48,614 nucleotides of DNA from a bacterium. Its GTDB lineage: Bacteria; CAIWAD01. Shown here one piece after another: positions 15,789-24,871 of this stretch (its first letter is position 1; every line of letters begins with the position of its first letter). The stretch is from positions 83,898 through 132,511 of the forward strand of contig JAUIFJ010000012.1 in the NCBI GenBank assembly GCA_030429345.1, written 5' to 3'. The position numbers and the translations under genes were made by a program. The notes beneath the pieces are model-generated. The model saw only the letters and a list, made by a program, of their open reading frames with translations, did no database searches and was not told the origin of the DNA.

Positions 15789-16922
15789 GTGACCCTCTTC
15801 CTTCTTTGGTGTGTAGGCCTGCCCGGGCTTTGGGCTCTGGTGCGGGAATGCCGCGACATGCGGCGCGCGGCCCAGGTGCCCCCGGCGGAGCTGCGACCGC
15901 TGCAGGATGAAAGTGCCGCCGGCCTGCGGGTCGTCTGCGCCTTCCGGAACGAAGAGGCCTGTCTGCCCGAACTGCTGGCGGCCTTGCTGCCCCAGCTGGA
16001 ATCCCTGCCCGGCGCCGAGGCCTGGTTTGTCGATGACCACAGCAGCGACGGCGGAGCCGCGCTGGTCCGCGAGGCGGCCCAGCGGAACCCGTCGATCCAC
16101 CTGCTGGAGGCAGAGGGACAGGGCAAGACCGCGGCTCTAGCCCAGGCGATTCGCGCCTGTGGCGGAAAGGTGCTGGTCTTTCTTGACGGGGATTGCGTGC
16201 CTGGGGCCGGATGGCTCAGGGCGCACGCACGGGCCCACGAAGACGGGGCGCGAATCGTGCTGGCCCACCAGCGCGTGATCGGCAAGGGATTCTCCCCCAT
16301 GGAAAGCCTGCTGGCCAGCGCCCAGGTCGCCGGCGGAGCCGTGCGAGGCGCGCCTCCCTTCGCCCGCGGAGGAAACTGGTCGATCCGGCGCGAGGACTGG
16401 GAGGCTGTCGGCGGCTACGCCTCCATGGCCGCCCAGGGAAGCGGAGACGATGTCTTCCTGCTGCACCGCCTGCTGGACTCCGCGCCGACCTGTCGCTTCC
16501 TGCTCGGCGATGGCTGCCAGGTCAGCACGCCGGCCCTCGAGCGCCGCAAGCGGCCGGCCCAGCGTCGCCGGCGCTATTCGAAATGGCGCGGGCTCTCCGG
16601 CAGAGAGGCCCTGCGTCATGGCCTGCTCGCCTGGGGCCTGCTGCTGGGCATCGGGCTGCCCGTGGCGGCAGCGGCCACGAAGAACGGCATGGCGACCCTG
16701 CTGCTGCTGATGCAGCTGGCCTGGCTCTGGGTGATCGCCGCGCGCGCCCTGCGCCGTTTCGCCCGAAGTCTTCCGGCCGACGCCGCGGAGAGGAAAGGCC
16801 TGCGCCGCCTCCCTCTCTGGCCGGGACTGGTATTCGTATACAGCCTCTGGGGAGGACTCGGCGGCTATACCTGGAAGGGGCGCGAGGCGCGCACCCTTTC
16901 CGCAAGGAGAGAGAGCACATGA
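15789..16922 (+). CDS. Family 2 glycosyltransferase, membrane-bound
   Basis: GT-A fold glycosyltransferase with a hydrophobic N-terminus. From the GTG at 15789 the motifs are FVDDHSSDGG (Asp82-83), DGD at 133-135 (metal/nucleotide sugar), GGNWSIRREDW near 194-204, GDD at 219-221 and QRRRRYSKW at 258-266, a variant of the processive QxxRW motif. Two or three membrane helices end the protein. The start is uncertain: the frame is open upstream across the tRNA genes, and GTG 15789 is the first initiator that yields a sensible N-terminus. It is first of five genes with 4-bp overlaps; its stop overlaps the radical SAM start. Likely adds sugars to a lipid-linked or surface glycan at the inner membrane. 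Confidence 0.82.
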   Translation: MTLFLLWCVGLPGLWALVRECRDMRRAAQVPPAELRPLQDESAAGLRVVCAFRNEEACLPELLAALLPQLESLPGAEAWFVDDHSSDGGAALVREAAQRNPSIHLLEAEGQGKTAALAQAIRACGGKVLVFLDGDCVPGAGWLRAHARAHEDGARIVLAHQRVIGKGFSPMESLLASAQVAGGAVRGAPPFARGGNWSIRREDWEAVGGYASMAAQGSGDDVFLLHRLLDSAPTCRFLLGDGCQVSTPALERRKRPAQRRRRYSKWRGLSGREALRHGLLAWGLLLGIGLPVAAAATKNGMATLLLLMQLAWLWVIAARALRRFARSLPADAAERKGLRRLPLWPGLVFVYSLWGGLGGYTWKGREARTLSARREST

Positions 16923-18262
16923 AAGAGCACTGGCTCTTCATTCGTCACACATTCAGCCTGCGCCGCGTCTGGAACGCGGCGATCAACGGCCTGTCCTACC
17001 ACCTGAGCAACTGGATCGGCAAGCCCGTCGTCTGGGGCCTGCCGCCGGTGGTCGCCGTCGAGCCGACCAATCTCTGCAACCTGAAGTGCCCGCTCTGCCC
17101 CACCGGCGCGGGCACCCTGCGTCGCCACGGCTCCTTCATGGATTTCGAGCTCTACAAGAAGGTCATCGACGAGGTATACAGGGACTCCTTCATGATCCTG
17201 CTCTGGAACCAGGGCGAAAGCTTCATGAACAAGGACTTCCTCAGGATGGCGCGCTATGCCGCCGACCGGGGCCTCTGGACCTACAGCAGCACCAACGGCC
17301 ATTTCCTCGACGACCCGGAGGCTGTCGTACATAGCGGCCTGGGAACCCTGCTGGTCAGCGTGGACGGCGCGACGAAGACGACCTACGAGGCCTATCGCCG
17401 CAGCGGCAAGTTCGACCAGGTGATCGAGGGCATGCGCGAGCTGGTCGCCGCCAAGCGCCGCCTGAAGAGCGCCACACCCGTGATCCATCTGCAGTTCATC
17501 ATCATGCGTCACAACGAGCACGAGATTCCGCACATCACCGAGCTGGCGCGGGAGATCGGCGTCGACCGCCTGACCCTGAAGACCGTGCAGATCTACGACG
17601 ATGCCGACATCGATGTCTGGCTGCCGGAGAACATGGGCCAGAGCCGCTACGAGATCACGGAGGACGCGGAAGGCAAGCACTTTGCCCTCAAGGGCGGCTA
17701 CAAGAACCGCTGCCGCAAATTGTGGAACATGCCCGTGGTCAACGCGGGCGGCGAGTTCGCCGTCTGCTGCTTCGACAAGGACGTGGACTTCCCCATGGGC
17801 AACATGAAGAGCGAGGGCTTCCGCGCCATCTGGAAAAGCGAGCGCTACCAGGCTTTCCGCCAGGGGCTGATGCAGGATCGCAGCGCCCTGGAAATGTGTC
17901 GCAACTGCGGCGAAGGCGTGAAGCTGAATCACGACCAGCGCGACATCCAGGTCGATCTGTCCAGGTCGGCCGCCACTCCGCAAAGGGTCGAGCTAAGCCC
18001 CGAAGAAGAGGCGGAACTGGCGCGCACGATTGCCGAGCGCGTCGATTCCACGGTCGAACGCATCGACACGCCGGAAGAAGCCCGCATGCGTGCCGAGAAG
18101 CTGGCCCGCGCCAAGGCGTCCCGCCCCCGAACCGCCGGCAGTCGCGAGAGTCGCCGCGAAGGCCGCACCGGCGTGGCCGGTCTTTCGCTGGGACAGGGGC
18201 CGCGCCCCATCGAGGAACTGCGCAACCGGCAGACGGACTCGAACAAGGAACAGCCCCGGTGA
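16919..18262 (+). CDS. Radical SAM/SPASM enzyme
   Basis: A 447-residue protein; ATG with AAGGAGAG upstream. The radical SAM cluster motif is Cys53-x3-Cys57-x2-Cys60 (NLCNLKCPLC). SPASM-type auxiliary cluster cysteines are at 265, 283, 284, 327 and 330 (CRKLW, VCCFDKD, CRNCGEG), with the GNMKSEGFRAIWKS stretch typical of SPASM domains. The last ~110 residues are charged and helical and lie outside the known fold. SPASM enzymes modify peptides, sugars or lipids. Embedded between glycosyltransferases it probably modifies a sugar or lipid precursor, but a ribosomal peptide substrate cannot be excluded; no precursor peptide is seen next to it. Confidence 0.88.
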   Translation: MKEHWLFIRHTFSLRRVWNAAINGLSYHLSNWIGKPVVWGLPPVVAVEPTNLCNLKCPLCPTGAGTLRRHGSFMDFELYKKVIDEVYRDSFMILLWNQGESFMNKDFLRMARYAADRGLWTYSSTNGHFLDDPEAVVHSGLGTLLVSVDGATKTTYEAYRRSGKFDQVIEGMRELVAAKRRLKSATPVIHLQFIIMRHNEHEIPHITELAREIGVDRLTLKTVQIYDDADIDVWLPENMGQSRYEITEDAEGKHFALKGGYKNRCRKLWNMPVVNAGGEFAVCCFDKDVDFPMGNMKSEGFRAIWKSERYQAFRQGLMQDRSALEMCRNCGEGVKLNHDQRDIQVDLSRSAATPQRVELSPEEEAELARTIAERVDSTVERIDTPEEARMRAEKLARAKASRPRTAGSRESRREGRTGVAGLSLGQGPRPIEELRNRQTDSNKEQPR

Positions 18263-19188
18263 ATCTCCGGCCCTGGCGGGGTGCGCTGCAGCTGGCTGTC
18301 AGCCTGGGCGCGCTCTGGCTGATCAGCCGCAGTGTTTCCCTGCAGGATCTCACTCGCCTCTGGAGCCTGGCCGACGGCGGGCTGCTCTTCGCGGCGGTCG
18401 CCCTGCTCCCGCTCAACCTTGGGCTGCAACTGATGAAGTGGCGTACCCTGCTCCTGGGCCTGGAGGTGCTGCCTCCCGGCAAGCAGATCCTGCGCAGCTG
18501 GTTCCTGGGCCTGCTGCTCGGCCTGTTGACGCCCGGCCGTCTGGGAGAACACGGCCGTATACTTTTCCTCAGGGACATTCCCCGCTCGCGTCTGCTCACC
18601 CTGAGCCTGCTTGAACGGGCCGCCAGTTCCGTGGTCACGGTCTTCCTGGGACTGGCCTGCCTGCTGGCCCTTCCCCACTCATGGTTTCCCGGACTGCCGC
18701 GCCAGGCGATTCTCGTCTACGCGGGAGTCTCCTTCCTGCTGCACCTGCTGGCGCTGGCGGTCCTGCTGCGCCCGGTGCTGCTTGGCGGTCTGCTGGACCG
18801 CCTGCCAAGGCTTCGTGAACACCGCCGCCTGCAGGAGGCGCGCGCGGCCCTGGCCGGCATTGCCCCCTCGCATCGCCTGGCCCTATTGGGCTGGTCCCTG
18901 GCTTTCTGGCTGTGTTTCACCGGCCAGTTCGTGCTGCTGATCCGCTCCCTGGGATTCGAGCATTCGCTGAGCTGGGCCGCGGCCGGCGGCACCTTCCTGC
19001 TCAACGCCCTCTTCCCGATCAGCTTCGGCAATCTGGGCCTGAGGGAACTGTTCTCCGCGGCCCTGTTCCAGTCGATCGGCGCAGAGGCGGCGCTGGCTGT
19101 CGGGGCCAGCCTGCTGCTCTTCAGCATCAACATGCTGCTGCCGGCGCTGATCAGCCTGCCCCTGCTCCGGTCGGGGAGAGCCTCGTGA
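18259..19188 (+). CDS. Flippase-like membrane protein (LPG synthase TM / UPF0104 family)
   Basis: A 309-residue polytopic protein with about eight hydrophobic helices. The pattern MKWRTLLLGL, LGLLTPGRLGEHGRI and LLERAASSVVTVFLG matches the flippase-like family related to the membrane half of lysylphosphatidylglycerol synthase. The GTG at 18259 overlaps the radical SAM stop (GTGA). Its place in a glycosyltransferase operon suggests movement of a lipid-linked intermediate across the membrane, which is inferred. Confidence 0.82.
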   Translation: MNLRPWRGALQLAVSLGALWLISRSVSLQDLTRLWSLADGGLLFAAVALLPLNLGLQLMKWRTLLLGLEVLPPGKQILRSWFLGLLLGLLTPGRLGEHGRILFLRDIPRSRLLTLSLLERAASSVVTVFLGLACLLALPHSWFPGLPRQAILVYAGVSFLLHLLALAVLLRPVLLGGLLDRLPRLREHRRLQEARAALAGIAPSHRLALLGWSLAFWLCFTGQFVLLIRSLGFEHSLSWAAAGGTFLLNALFPISFGNLGLRELFSAALFQSIGAEAALAVGASLLLFSINMLLPALISLPLLRSGRAS

Positions 19189-20276
19189 GCCTGCTGCTTC
19201 TGCTGGGGGCCGTATACGCCCTTGCCGTCTGGCGCCTGGGCAGCCTGCTGCGGCCGGAAACCGCCGACGGGACGGAGCCCCTTCCCGGCCTGAGCGTCCT
19301 GGTGTGCTACAGAAACGAGCAGGAGCGGATTGCCGCCTGCCTTGAGAGCCTGCTCGAGCAGGATCACCCGGAGCTGGAAGTGCTGGCGATCAACGATCGC
19401 AGCGAGGATCAGGGGCCGGAGATCGTCGCCGGGATGGCGAGGAAGCATCCCCGCCGGCTGCAGGCCCTCGCGGCTCCTGCGCCGGGCGGAAAGAAGCGCG
19501 GCCTGAGCGCAGGCATGCAGGCGGCGACATACGACCTGCTGGCTGTGGTGGACGCCGATTCCCGCGCGCCGCAAGGCTGGGCCCGCCGCCTGGCAGGCGC
19601 GTTTGACCAGGAGACGGGCCTGGTTGCCGCGCCGGTCGTCTTCGAAAGCGGGAACAGCAGCCTCTTCTCCCGCGCCGTCGCCAGCGAGTACGCCGCCCTG
19701 CTCGGAGCGGGGCTCGCCGCTCTGGCGGACGGCCGACCGCTCTTCGCCAGCGGCAGCAACCTGGCCTGGCGTCGCCAGGCCTTCCTCGACGCCGGCGGCT
19801 ACCAGGGCCTGGAAGACATTCCCAGCGGGGACGATACCCTGTTGCTCCAGCGTATACACACAAGAACGCGCTGGAAACTGCGCAGCCTGCTCGACCCGCG
19901 GGCCGTGATCCACACGCGCGGTCCATCAAGCCTGGCCGAGCTTGTGCGCCAGCGTGTCCGCTGGAACAGCACCGAGCGGCACTACCCGGACCCGCTGGCC
20001 CTGCTGGCCGCCCTGGCCGTGTATACGGTCTGGCTCGGACTGCCGCTGTCCCTCGTCCTGGCCCTGGCCGGGCGGGCGGATGCCGGCGCGGTCCTGCTGC
20101 TCTGGCTGCTCAAGCTGCTGCCCGACCTGCGGCTGGCGGGGCGCGCCCGGGAGACCTTCGGCCTGCCGAAGGATTCGCTCTCCCTCTTGCCGGCCTGGCT
20201 GCTGCAGCTGGGCTATGGCCTGCTGGTTCCTTGGCTGGGCCTGGCCGGCCGCTTCCGTTGGCGGGAAGGCCGATGA
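19185..20276 (+). CDS. Family 2 glycosyltransferase (processive type)
   Basis: A 363-residue enzyme with one N-terminal helix and two or three C-terminal helices. GT-A motifs: Asn70-Asp71 (INDRSED), DAD at 123-125, SGDD at 214-217 and QRVRW at 256-260, the QxxRW signature of processive inverting GT2 enzymes. It starts with GTG overlapping the upstream stop (GTGA), with GGGGAGAG as ribosome binding site. It is related in architecture to the first gene of the operon but not a recent duplicate. Probably elongates or adds sugar to the same glycan. Confidence 0.87.
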   Translation: MSLLLLLGAVYALAVWRLGSLLRPETADGTEPLPGLSVLVCYRNEQERIAACLESLLEQDHPELEVLAINDRSEDQGPEIVAGMARKHPRRLQALAAPAPGGKKRGLSAGMQAATYDLLAVVDADSRAPQGWARRLAGAFDQETGLVAAPVVFESGNSSLFSRAVASEYAALLGAGLAALADGRPLFASGSNLAWRRQAFLDAGGYQGLEDIPSGDDTLLLQRIHTRTRWKLRSLLDPRAVIHTRGPSSLAELVRQRVRWNSTERHYPDPLALLAALAVYTVWLGLPLSLVLALAGRADAGAVLLLWLLKLLPDLRLAGRARETFGLPKDSLSLLPAWLLQLGYGLLVPWLGLAGRFRWREGR

Positions 20277-20917
20277 CGGGCTGGTACTACCGAAGCGGCG
20301 GGCCGCGGCATCTTCTCCAGGGCGGTCTCTGGTCCCCTCCCCGGGGGCAGGGCCTGCTGGCCAGTTTCGACGACGGGCCCAGCGGGAACAGCCTCAGAAT
20401 CGGCGAGCTGCTGGCCGGATCCGGTGTGCGCGCGCTGTTCTTCGTGTTGGGCGACAAGGCGCGAAGGCACCCCGAATGGCTGCGGGAGCTGGCGGCCCAG
20501 GGGCATCTGCTGGGAAGCCACGGCGAGCGGCACGAGCGGCACACCTGGCTGCGCGCGGAGAGCGTGCGCGAGTCCCTGCGACGCAGCCAGGACGCGATCC
20601 GCGCGGCGGGCCTGGAGCCCTCGGGCTGGTTCCGTCCGCCATACGGCGCCTGGTGGCCCTGGCAGAACCGCCTGCTGAAGGAAGCGGGCCTTAGGGCGCT
20701 CTACTGGAACCTCAACCCCCACGACTATGCGGGCATTCCGGCGAAGACCATTCGCGATCGGCTCTTGCGCTATCGGCGCGAGCGCAGCCTGGCTCTTCTC
20801 CATTGCAGCGGAAACAACGAAGAGCAGACATGGCTCTGCCTGCAACGCTATCTTCCGGAATTGCTGGAAGCCGGACTGGGCCGGCTGGCGCCGATGGAAC
20901 TGCTCCCCGGCACCTAG
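20273..20917 (+). CDS. Polysaccharide deacetylase (NodB family)
   Basis: A 214-residue carbohydrate esterase 4 domain. Motif 1 is SFDDGPS (Asp33, Asp34), motif 2 SHGERH (His83, His87) and motif 3 RPPYG (121-125), with a late LLHCSG. These give the catalytic Asp and the metal Asp-His-His. No signal peptide, so it probably acts on a cytoplasmic or membrane-facing precursor. ATG overlaps the upstream stop (ATGA). Last gene of the operon; removes acetyl groups from N-acetylated sugar. Confidence 0.88.
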   Translation: MTGWYYRSGGPRHLLQGGLWSPPRGQGLLASFDDGPSGNSLRIGELLAGSGVRALFFVLGDKARRHPEWLRELAAQGHLLGSHGERHERHTWLRAESVRESLRRSQDAIRAAGLEPSGWFRPPYGAWWPWQNRLLKEAGLRALYWNLNPHDYAGIPAKTIRDRLLRYRRERSLALLHCSGNNEEQTWLCLQRYLPELLEAGLGRLAPMELLPGT

Positions 20918-20977
20918 GGGAAGCGTCCTCCGCAAGGGTCGAGAACGACCGATACAGGAGATGAAAGGAACCCGGCG

Positions 20978-22228
20978 ATGATCAATATCCGCTCCGAGGT
21001 CGGCCGGCTGAAGACCGTGCTGATCCACCAGCCCGGATTCGAGCACCGCAAGACCGTGCCCTGGAACAAGGACGCGATGCTCTTCGACGACATCCTGGAT
21101 GTAGACGCGGCGCGCCGCGAGCACCGGGGCATGGCCGACGAACTGGCCGCTTCCGGCGTGGAGGTGGTCTACCTGCTCGACCTGTTGAAGGAGGTCTGCG
21201 CCGACAAGCAGCGGCGCCGCGCCTTCTACGAGGATTTCCTCGGGCCGGAGATCCTGCGGACGCTCGATGTCGATCGCCTGCAGCCCTGGCACCTGATCCA
21301 CGGCTGGCCGGACCGTTTCCTGATTACGGCGGACACGCTGGTGCCGCCCCTGCCCAACCTCTATTTCACCCGGGATCCGGCTTTCGTGATCCACGACTGC
21401 CTGATCGTGAGCCATCTCTACTGGCCGGCCAGGCTGCGCGAAAGCCGCCTGCTCTCGAGCATCTTCCGCCTGCATCCCTCCATGCAGGAGGTCAAGGTCT
21501 GGGACGGCCTGCTGGAGAGCGAGGAGACGCGGGTCGAAGGCGGGGATGTGCTCGTCGCCAACGAGCATACGGTCCTGGTCGGCGTTGGCGAAAGGACGAC
21601 CTCTGCGGGTGCCGATCTGCTGGCGGAACACCTCTTCAAGCATACGCCGGTGGACACGGTGATCAAGATCCTCCTGCCCGCCAAGCGCGAGTTCATGCAC
21701 CTGGACACGGTGCTGACCTTCGTGGATCACCAGCGCATCCTGACCATGCCCTATCTCTGGGACCGTCCGGATCTCTACGCCGCCGTGGCGGACAAGGCCC
21801 GCGATATCTGCATCCGCAACCACCACCAGTATACGGGACCGGATCCCGACGAGCTGCGCACCGGTTCGCAGATGGAGATCCTGCGCAAGGGCAAGAAGGT
21901 GGAATGCAGGGACAAGGTGCTCGAGGGCCTGGCCGAGCTGGGCATCATCAACCCGGACTGGACGGTCTGGGTCGGCGGCCGGCTGAATCTCTACCCGACC
22001 CCGGACGAGCACATCATCTGCGCCCTGCGCGAACAGTGGAACGACGCCGCCAACACCTTCGCCATCAGCCCGGGGCGCGTGCTCTGCTACCAGCGCAACA
22101 TGCGCACGCTGCAGGCGCTCGAAGAGGCGCACGTGGACCTGGTGACCTTCCACGGCAGCGAGCTGGTCCGCGGCCGCGGCGGTGCGCGTTGTATGACAAT
22201 GCCCCTGGGCCGGGTGGAGTCGGTGTAG
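20978..22228 (+). CDS. arcA: Arginine deiminase
   Basis: A 416-residue amidinotransferase-superfamily enzyme converting arginine to citrulline and ammonia. Signatures: NLYFTRDP, VEGGD, MHLDTVLTF and the C-terminal catalytic Cys405 in GRGGARCMTM, all at family positions. ATG with AAAGGAA seven bases upstream. It is 60 bp downstream of the glycan operon but functionally unrelated. No ornithine carbamoyltransferase, carbamate kinase or antiporter lies beside it, unlike classical arc operons. The rest of the pathway must be elsewhere, or citrulline/ammonia is the endpoint. Close variants can act on other guanidino substrates, but the full motif set favours arginine. Confidence 0.92.
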   Translation: MINIRSEVGRLKTVLIHQPGFEHRKTVPWNKDAMLFDDILDVDAARREHRGMADELAASGVEVVYLLDLLKEVCADKQRRRAFYEDFLGPEILRTLDVDRLQPWHLIHGWPDRFLITADTLVPPLPNLYFTRDPAFVIHDCLIVSHLYWPARLRESRLLSSIFRLHPSMQEVKVWDGLLESEETRVEGGDVLVANEHTVLVGVGERTTSAGADLLAEHLFKHTPVDTVIKILLPAKREFMHLDTVLTFVDHQRILTMPYLWDRPDLYAAVADKARDICIRNHHQYTGPDPDELRTGSQMEILRKGKKVECRDKVLEGLAELGIINPDWTVWVGGRLNLYPTPDEHIICALREQWNDAANTFAISPGRVLCYQRNMRTLQALEEAHVDLVTFHGSELVRGRGGARCMTMPLGRVESV

Positions 22229-22302
22229 CACGCGAAGGATGGCAGGGGCGAACCCCGGCACATCCGTGGTGACACACCTTCGCACTTCCCCCAATCCGTC
22301 AT

Positions 22303-22435
22303 CCCCGCGCAGGCGGGGCCCATTCCGTTCCGGACGCTGCTTCTTGTGCGTTCCGCCGACTGTCTGCAATCAAAAGCTCTTCGCGGAACAATGGATTGGC
22401 TATACGCCAGGATAGGCCCCCGCCTTCGCGGGGGC
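22303..22435. repeat. Inverted pair of REP-like GC hairpins
   Basis: Hairpins CCCCGCGCAGGCGGGG (22303-22318) and GCCCCCGCCTTCGCGGGGGC (22416-22435), in inverted orientation about 100 bp apart with matching CATTC flanks, as in bacterial BIME pairs. A third copy lies at 48477-48494. No gene in this stretch. Confidence 0.75.
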
Positions 22436-22467
22436 GACTGAATGGAGAGGATCTCCCGTAACACTAA

Positions 22468-22502
22468 AGCGGGCGGCTGCAACGCAGCCGCCCGCTCTTT
22501 TG
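22468..22502 (+). terminator. Intrinsic terminator between convergent genes
   Basis: 13-bp stem (22468-22480 with 22484-22496), 3-nt loop, then CTTTTG on the plus strand and TTTAG on the minus strand. It may serve both the arginine deiminase transcript and the opposing gene. Confidence 0.75.
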
Positions 22503-22506
22503 TATA

Positions 22507-22552
22507 CAGTTCCTCCGCGCTCTCCGTCTCCTCCGCGCCCTCCGTGCGAGTT
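22507..22552. repeat. Low-complexity CTCCGCG-type dispersed repeat
   Basis: A run of imperfect CTCCGCG/CTCCGTC units, the kind found scattered in many bacterial genomes and mis-translated as RRGEEE-like peptides. A second copy is at 37968-38018. It is non-coding. Confidence 0.6.
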
Positions 22553-22553
22553 C

Positions 22554-23867
22554 TTATTCGGAAAGCTTCGCCAACACGAAAGCCAGGTCCGGCTGCCCGA
22601 TCTCCTGCAGCTCATAGCCCACCCGCAGGCAGGGGCAGTCGAAGTTGATCAGCTTGCGCAGGTCGATCGGCGTGCCGATGATCACCAGGTCGGCATTGAC
22701 GGCCTCGATGGTCTTCTTCAGGTCCTCGACCTGGGCCGGGCTGTAGCCCATGGCGGGCAGGATCTCGCCCGTGTCCGGGTACTTCTCGAAGGTCGTCTGG
22801 ATCGAGCCGACGGCGAAGGGCCTGGGATCAATGATCTCCGCCGCGCCGTGACGCTTGGCGGCGACCCAGCCGGCGCCGTACTTCATGCCGCCGTGTGTCA
22901 GCGTCGGGCCGTCCTCGACCACCAGCACGCGCTTGTCGCGGATCTTCTCCGCCTGCTCCACGGTCAGGGGACTGGCGGCCTCGATGACCGTCGCCTCCGG
23001 ATTCAGCTTGTAGTCGATGCGGTGACACAACTCGATGTCCTCGCGCGAGGCGCTGTCGATCTTGTTGACGATCAGCGCGTCGGACATGCGGACATTGGTC
23101 TCGCCCGGGTAGTACTTCTCCGCGTGATCCGGCCTGTGCGGGTCGACGACGGTGAAGAAGACATCCGGCTTGATGAAGGGCGTGTCGTTGTTGCCGCCGT
23201 CCCAGATCACGATGTCCGCTTCCTCCTCGGCGCGGCGCAGGATGGCCTCGTAGTCGACGCCGGCGTAGATCACCAGGCCCGCGTCCACGTAGGGTTCGTA
23301 CTCCTCGCGCTCCTCGATGGTGATCTTGTGCTTGGCCATGTCCTCGTAGGTGGCGAAGCGCTGCACGGCCTGTTCGGCCAGGTTGCCGTAGGGCATGGGG
23401 TGGCGGATCGCCACGACCTTCTTGCCCGTCTCCTTGAGCAGCTTGACCACCTTGCGGCTGGTCTGGCTCTTGCCGCAGCCGGTGCGGCTGGCGCAAACGG
23501 CGACCACCGGCCGCGAGCTGGGCAGCATGGTCTTCTTCGGGCTGAGCAGGATGAAATCCGCTCCGTTGGCGTTGCAGATCGCCGCCAGGTTCATCACGTG
23601 CTGATAGGGCACATCGCTGTAGCTGAAGACGCACTGCTCGGCTTTCAGCTCCTTGATCAGGCGCGGCAGCTCGCTCTCATCCTCGATGGGAATGCCGTAG
23701 GGGTAGCGCGGTCCCGCCAGTTCGGGCGGATACCGGCGACCGTCGATGTCGGGAATCTGCGTCGCCGTGAAGGCAACCACCTCGACCTCCGCATTCTCGC
23801 GGTAGCAGACATTGAAGTTGTGGAAATCCCGGCCTGCGGCTCCCAGGATGATGGTGCGAGTGGACAT
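22554..23867 (-). CDS. Cyclic 2,3-diphosphoglycerate synthase-like GTPase
   Basis: A 437-residue P-loop protein related to archaeal cyclic 2,3-diphosphoglycerate synthetase. It has an N-terminal Rossmann-like region (IILGAAGRDFHNF), P-loop SRTGCGKS (127-134), DIVIWDGGNNDTPF and VNKIDSA, the latter resembling a GTPase NKxD. I chose the ATG at 23867 because GGAGGAG lies just before it and just after the alternative ATG at 23882. In bacteria this family is widespread but its role is unproven; making a thermo- or osmoprotectant here is doubtful. It converges on arginine deiminase across a terminator. Confidence 0.82.
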   Translation of the reverse strand: MSTRTIILGAAGRDFHNFNVCYRENAEVEVVAFTATQIPDIDGRRYPPELAGPRYPYGIPIEDESELPRLIKELKAEQCVFSYSDVPYQHVMNLAAICNANGADFILLSPKKTMLPSSRPVVAVCASRTGCGKSQTSRKVVKLLKETGKKVVAIRHPMPYGNLAEQAVQRFATYEDMAKHKITIEEREEYEPYVDAGLVIYAGVDYEAILRRAEEEADIVIWDGGNNDTPFIKPDVFFTVVDPHRPDHAEKYYPGETNVRMSDALIVNKIDSASREDIELCHRIDYKLNPEATVIEAASPLTVEQAEKIRDKRVLVVEDGPTLTHGGMKYGAGWVAAKRHGAAEIIDPRPFAVGSIQTTFEKYPDTGEILPAMGYSPAQVEDLKKTIEAVNADLVIIGTPIDLRKLINFDCPCLRVGYELQEIGQPDLAFVLAKLSE

Positions 23868-24082
23868 GGAACTCCTCCGCATGATTCGCGTTCTGCGCGG
23901 GCGCGCCTTTCGAAGGCAGGGTGGTCATCACCGGGCTGCTTCAAAACAGAGTTTGTCATGCCAAAGGCGGAGGTGCCTTGACGATTGTCATGCACAGATC
24001 TGCTCCAGGACAAGGCGGCCGGAAGTCCAGCAGCGAAGCCCGAAGCTGGTGGGCAACCTGGAGGAACGCGGCCAGGGCAGAC

Positions 24083-24871
24083 TCAGTCGCGTTGCGAGCT
24101 TTCAGCCGGCAGCCGCAGCCGGTGTCGCTCGTCGAAGAAGCCGCGCTGGGCCATCTGCAGGGCGATGCGCTGGCCGAGGATCGTCGCCAGGAAGATCAGC
24201 AACAGGACCAGGTACTGGTAGAGAATGGCCTGCATCACGGAGGCGCCGGCCAGCAGCTGGCCGGTCATCATCCCAGGCAGGAAGACGATGCCCACCGTGG
24301 CCAGGCTGTTGATCGCCGGCGTCAGCGCGCGCCGCATCTCGCCCTTCCGCAAGGGGGCCAGGGCTTCTCCCGGAGTCATGCCGAGGGCCAGCCTCTCCGT
24401 GATCCATTCGCGCTCCTCGCGCAGGCGGGCGCAGAAGCCCTGCAGCGAAAGGCTGATGCCGTTCATCGAGTTGCCGAGCATCATGCCCAGCAGGGGAACC
24501 ACGAGGCGCGGCTCCTCGAAGAGTCCCTGGCGCAGCACGATCAGGGCGATCCCCAGGCTGCAGGCGGCGCTGCCGGCAAGGGCCAGCAGGGTGCCGGGCC
24601 ACAGGCGGCGTGCCTCGTCTTCCTGCCGCGCCAGCACCTCGCGCAGGGCGGCTCCCAGCATGAGGACCATGCACAGCGCCAGCCAGGGCCAGCCGGCGCT
24701 TTCGAAGAGCCAGGCCAGCACCAGGCCCAGCAGGGCCAGCTGCACGGCGGCGCGCAGAACCGCGATCCAGGCCGGACGCGCGACGCCGCTGCGCAGGAAG
24801 CCCTCCAGGGCCAGCACCAGGCCCAGCAGGCCCAGCGGCAGGAGCATGCGTTCCAGCTGCAGTTCAATCAT
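24083..24871 (-). CDS. fetB: FetB-like ABC exporter permease
   Basis: A 262-residue polytopic membrane protein of the UPF0014/FetB family. Signatures: MLGNSMNGISLSLQGF and LPGMMTGQLLAGASVMQA, both diagnostic of this permease. In E. coli FetAB exports iron and protects against oxidative stress. Its start overlaps the end of the ATPase gene by 8 bp. The C-terminus (FDERHRLRL) is cytoplasmic and charged. The metal specificity is inferred from the family. Confidence 0.88.
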   Translation of the reverse strand: MIELQLERMLLPLGLLGLVLALEGFLRSGVARPAWIAVLRAAVQLALLGLVLAWLFESAGWPWLALCMVLMLGAALREVLARQEDEARRLWPGTLLALAGSAACSLGIALIVLRQGLFEEPRLVVPLLGMMLGNSMNGISLSLQGFCARLREEREWITERLALGMTPGEALAPLRKGEMRRALTPAINSLATVGIVFLPGMMTGQLLAGASVMQAILYQYLVLLLIFLATILGQRIALQMAQRGFFDERHRLRLPAESSQRD

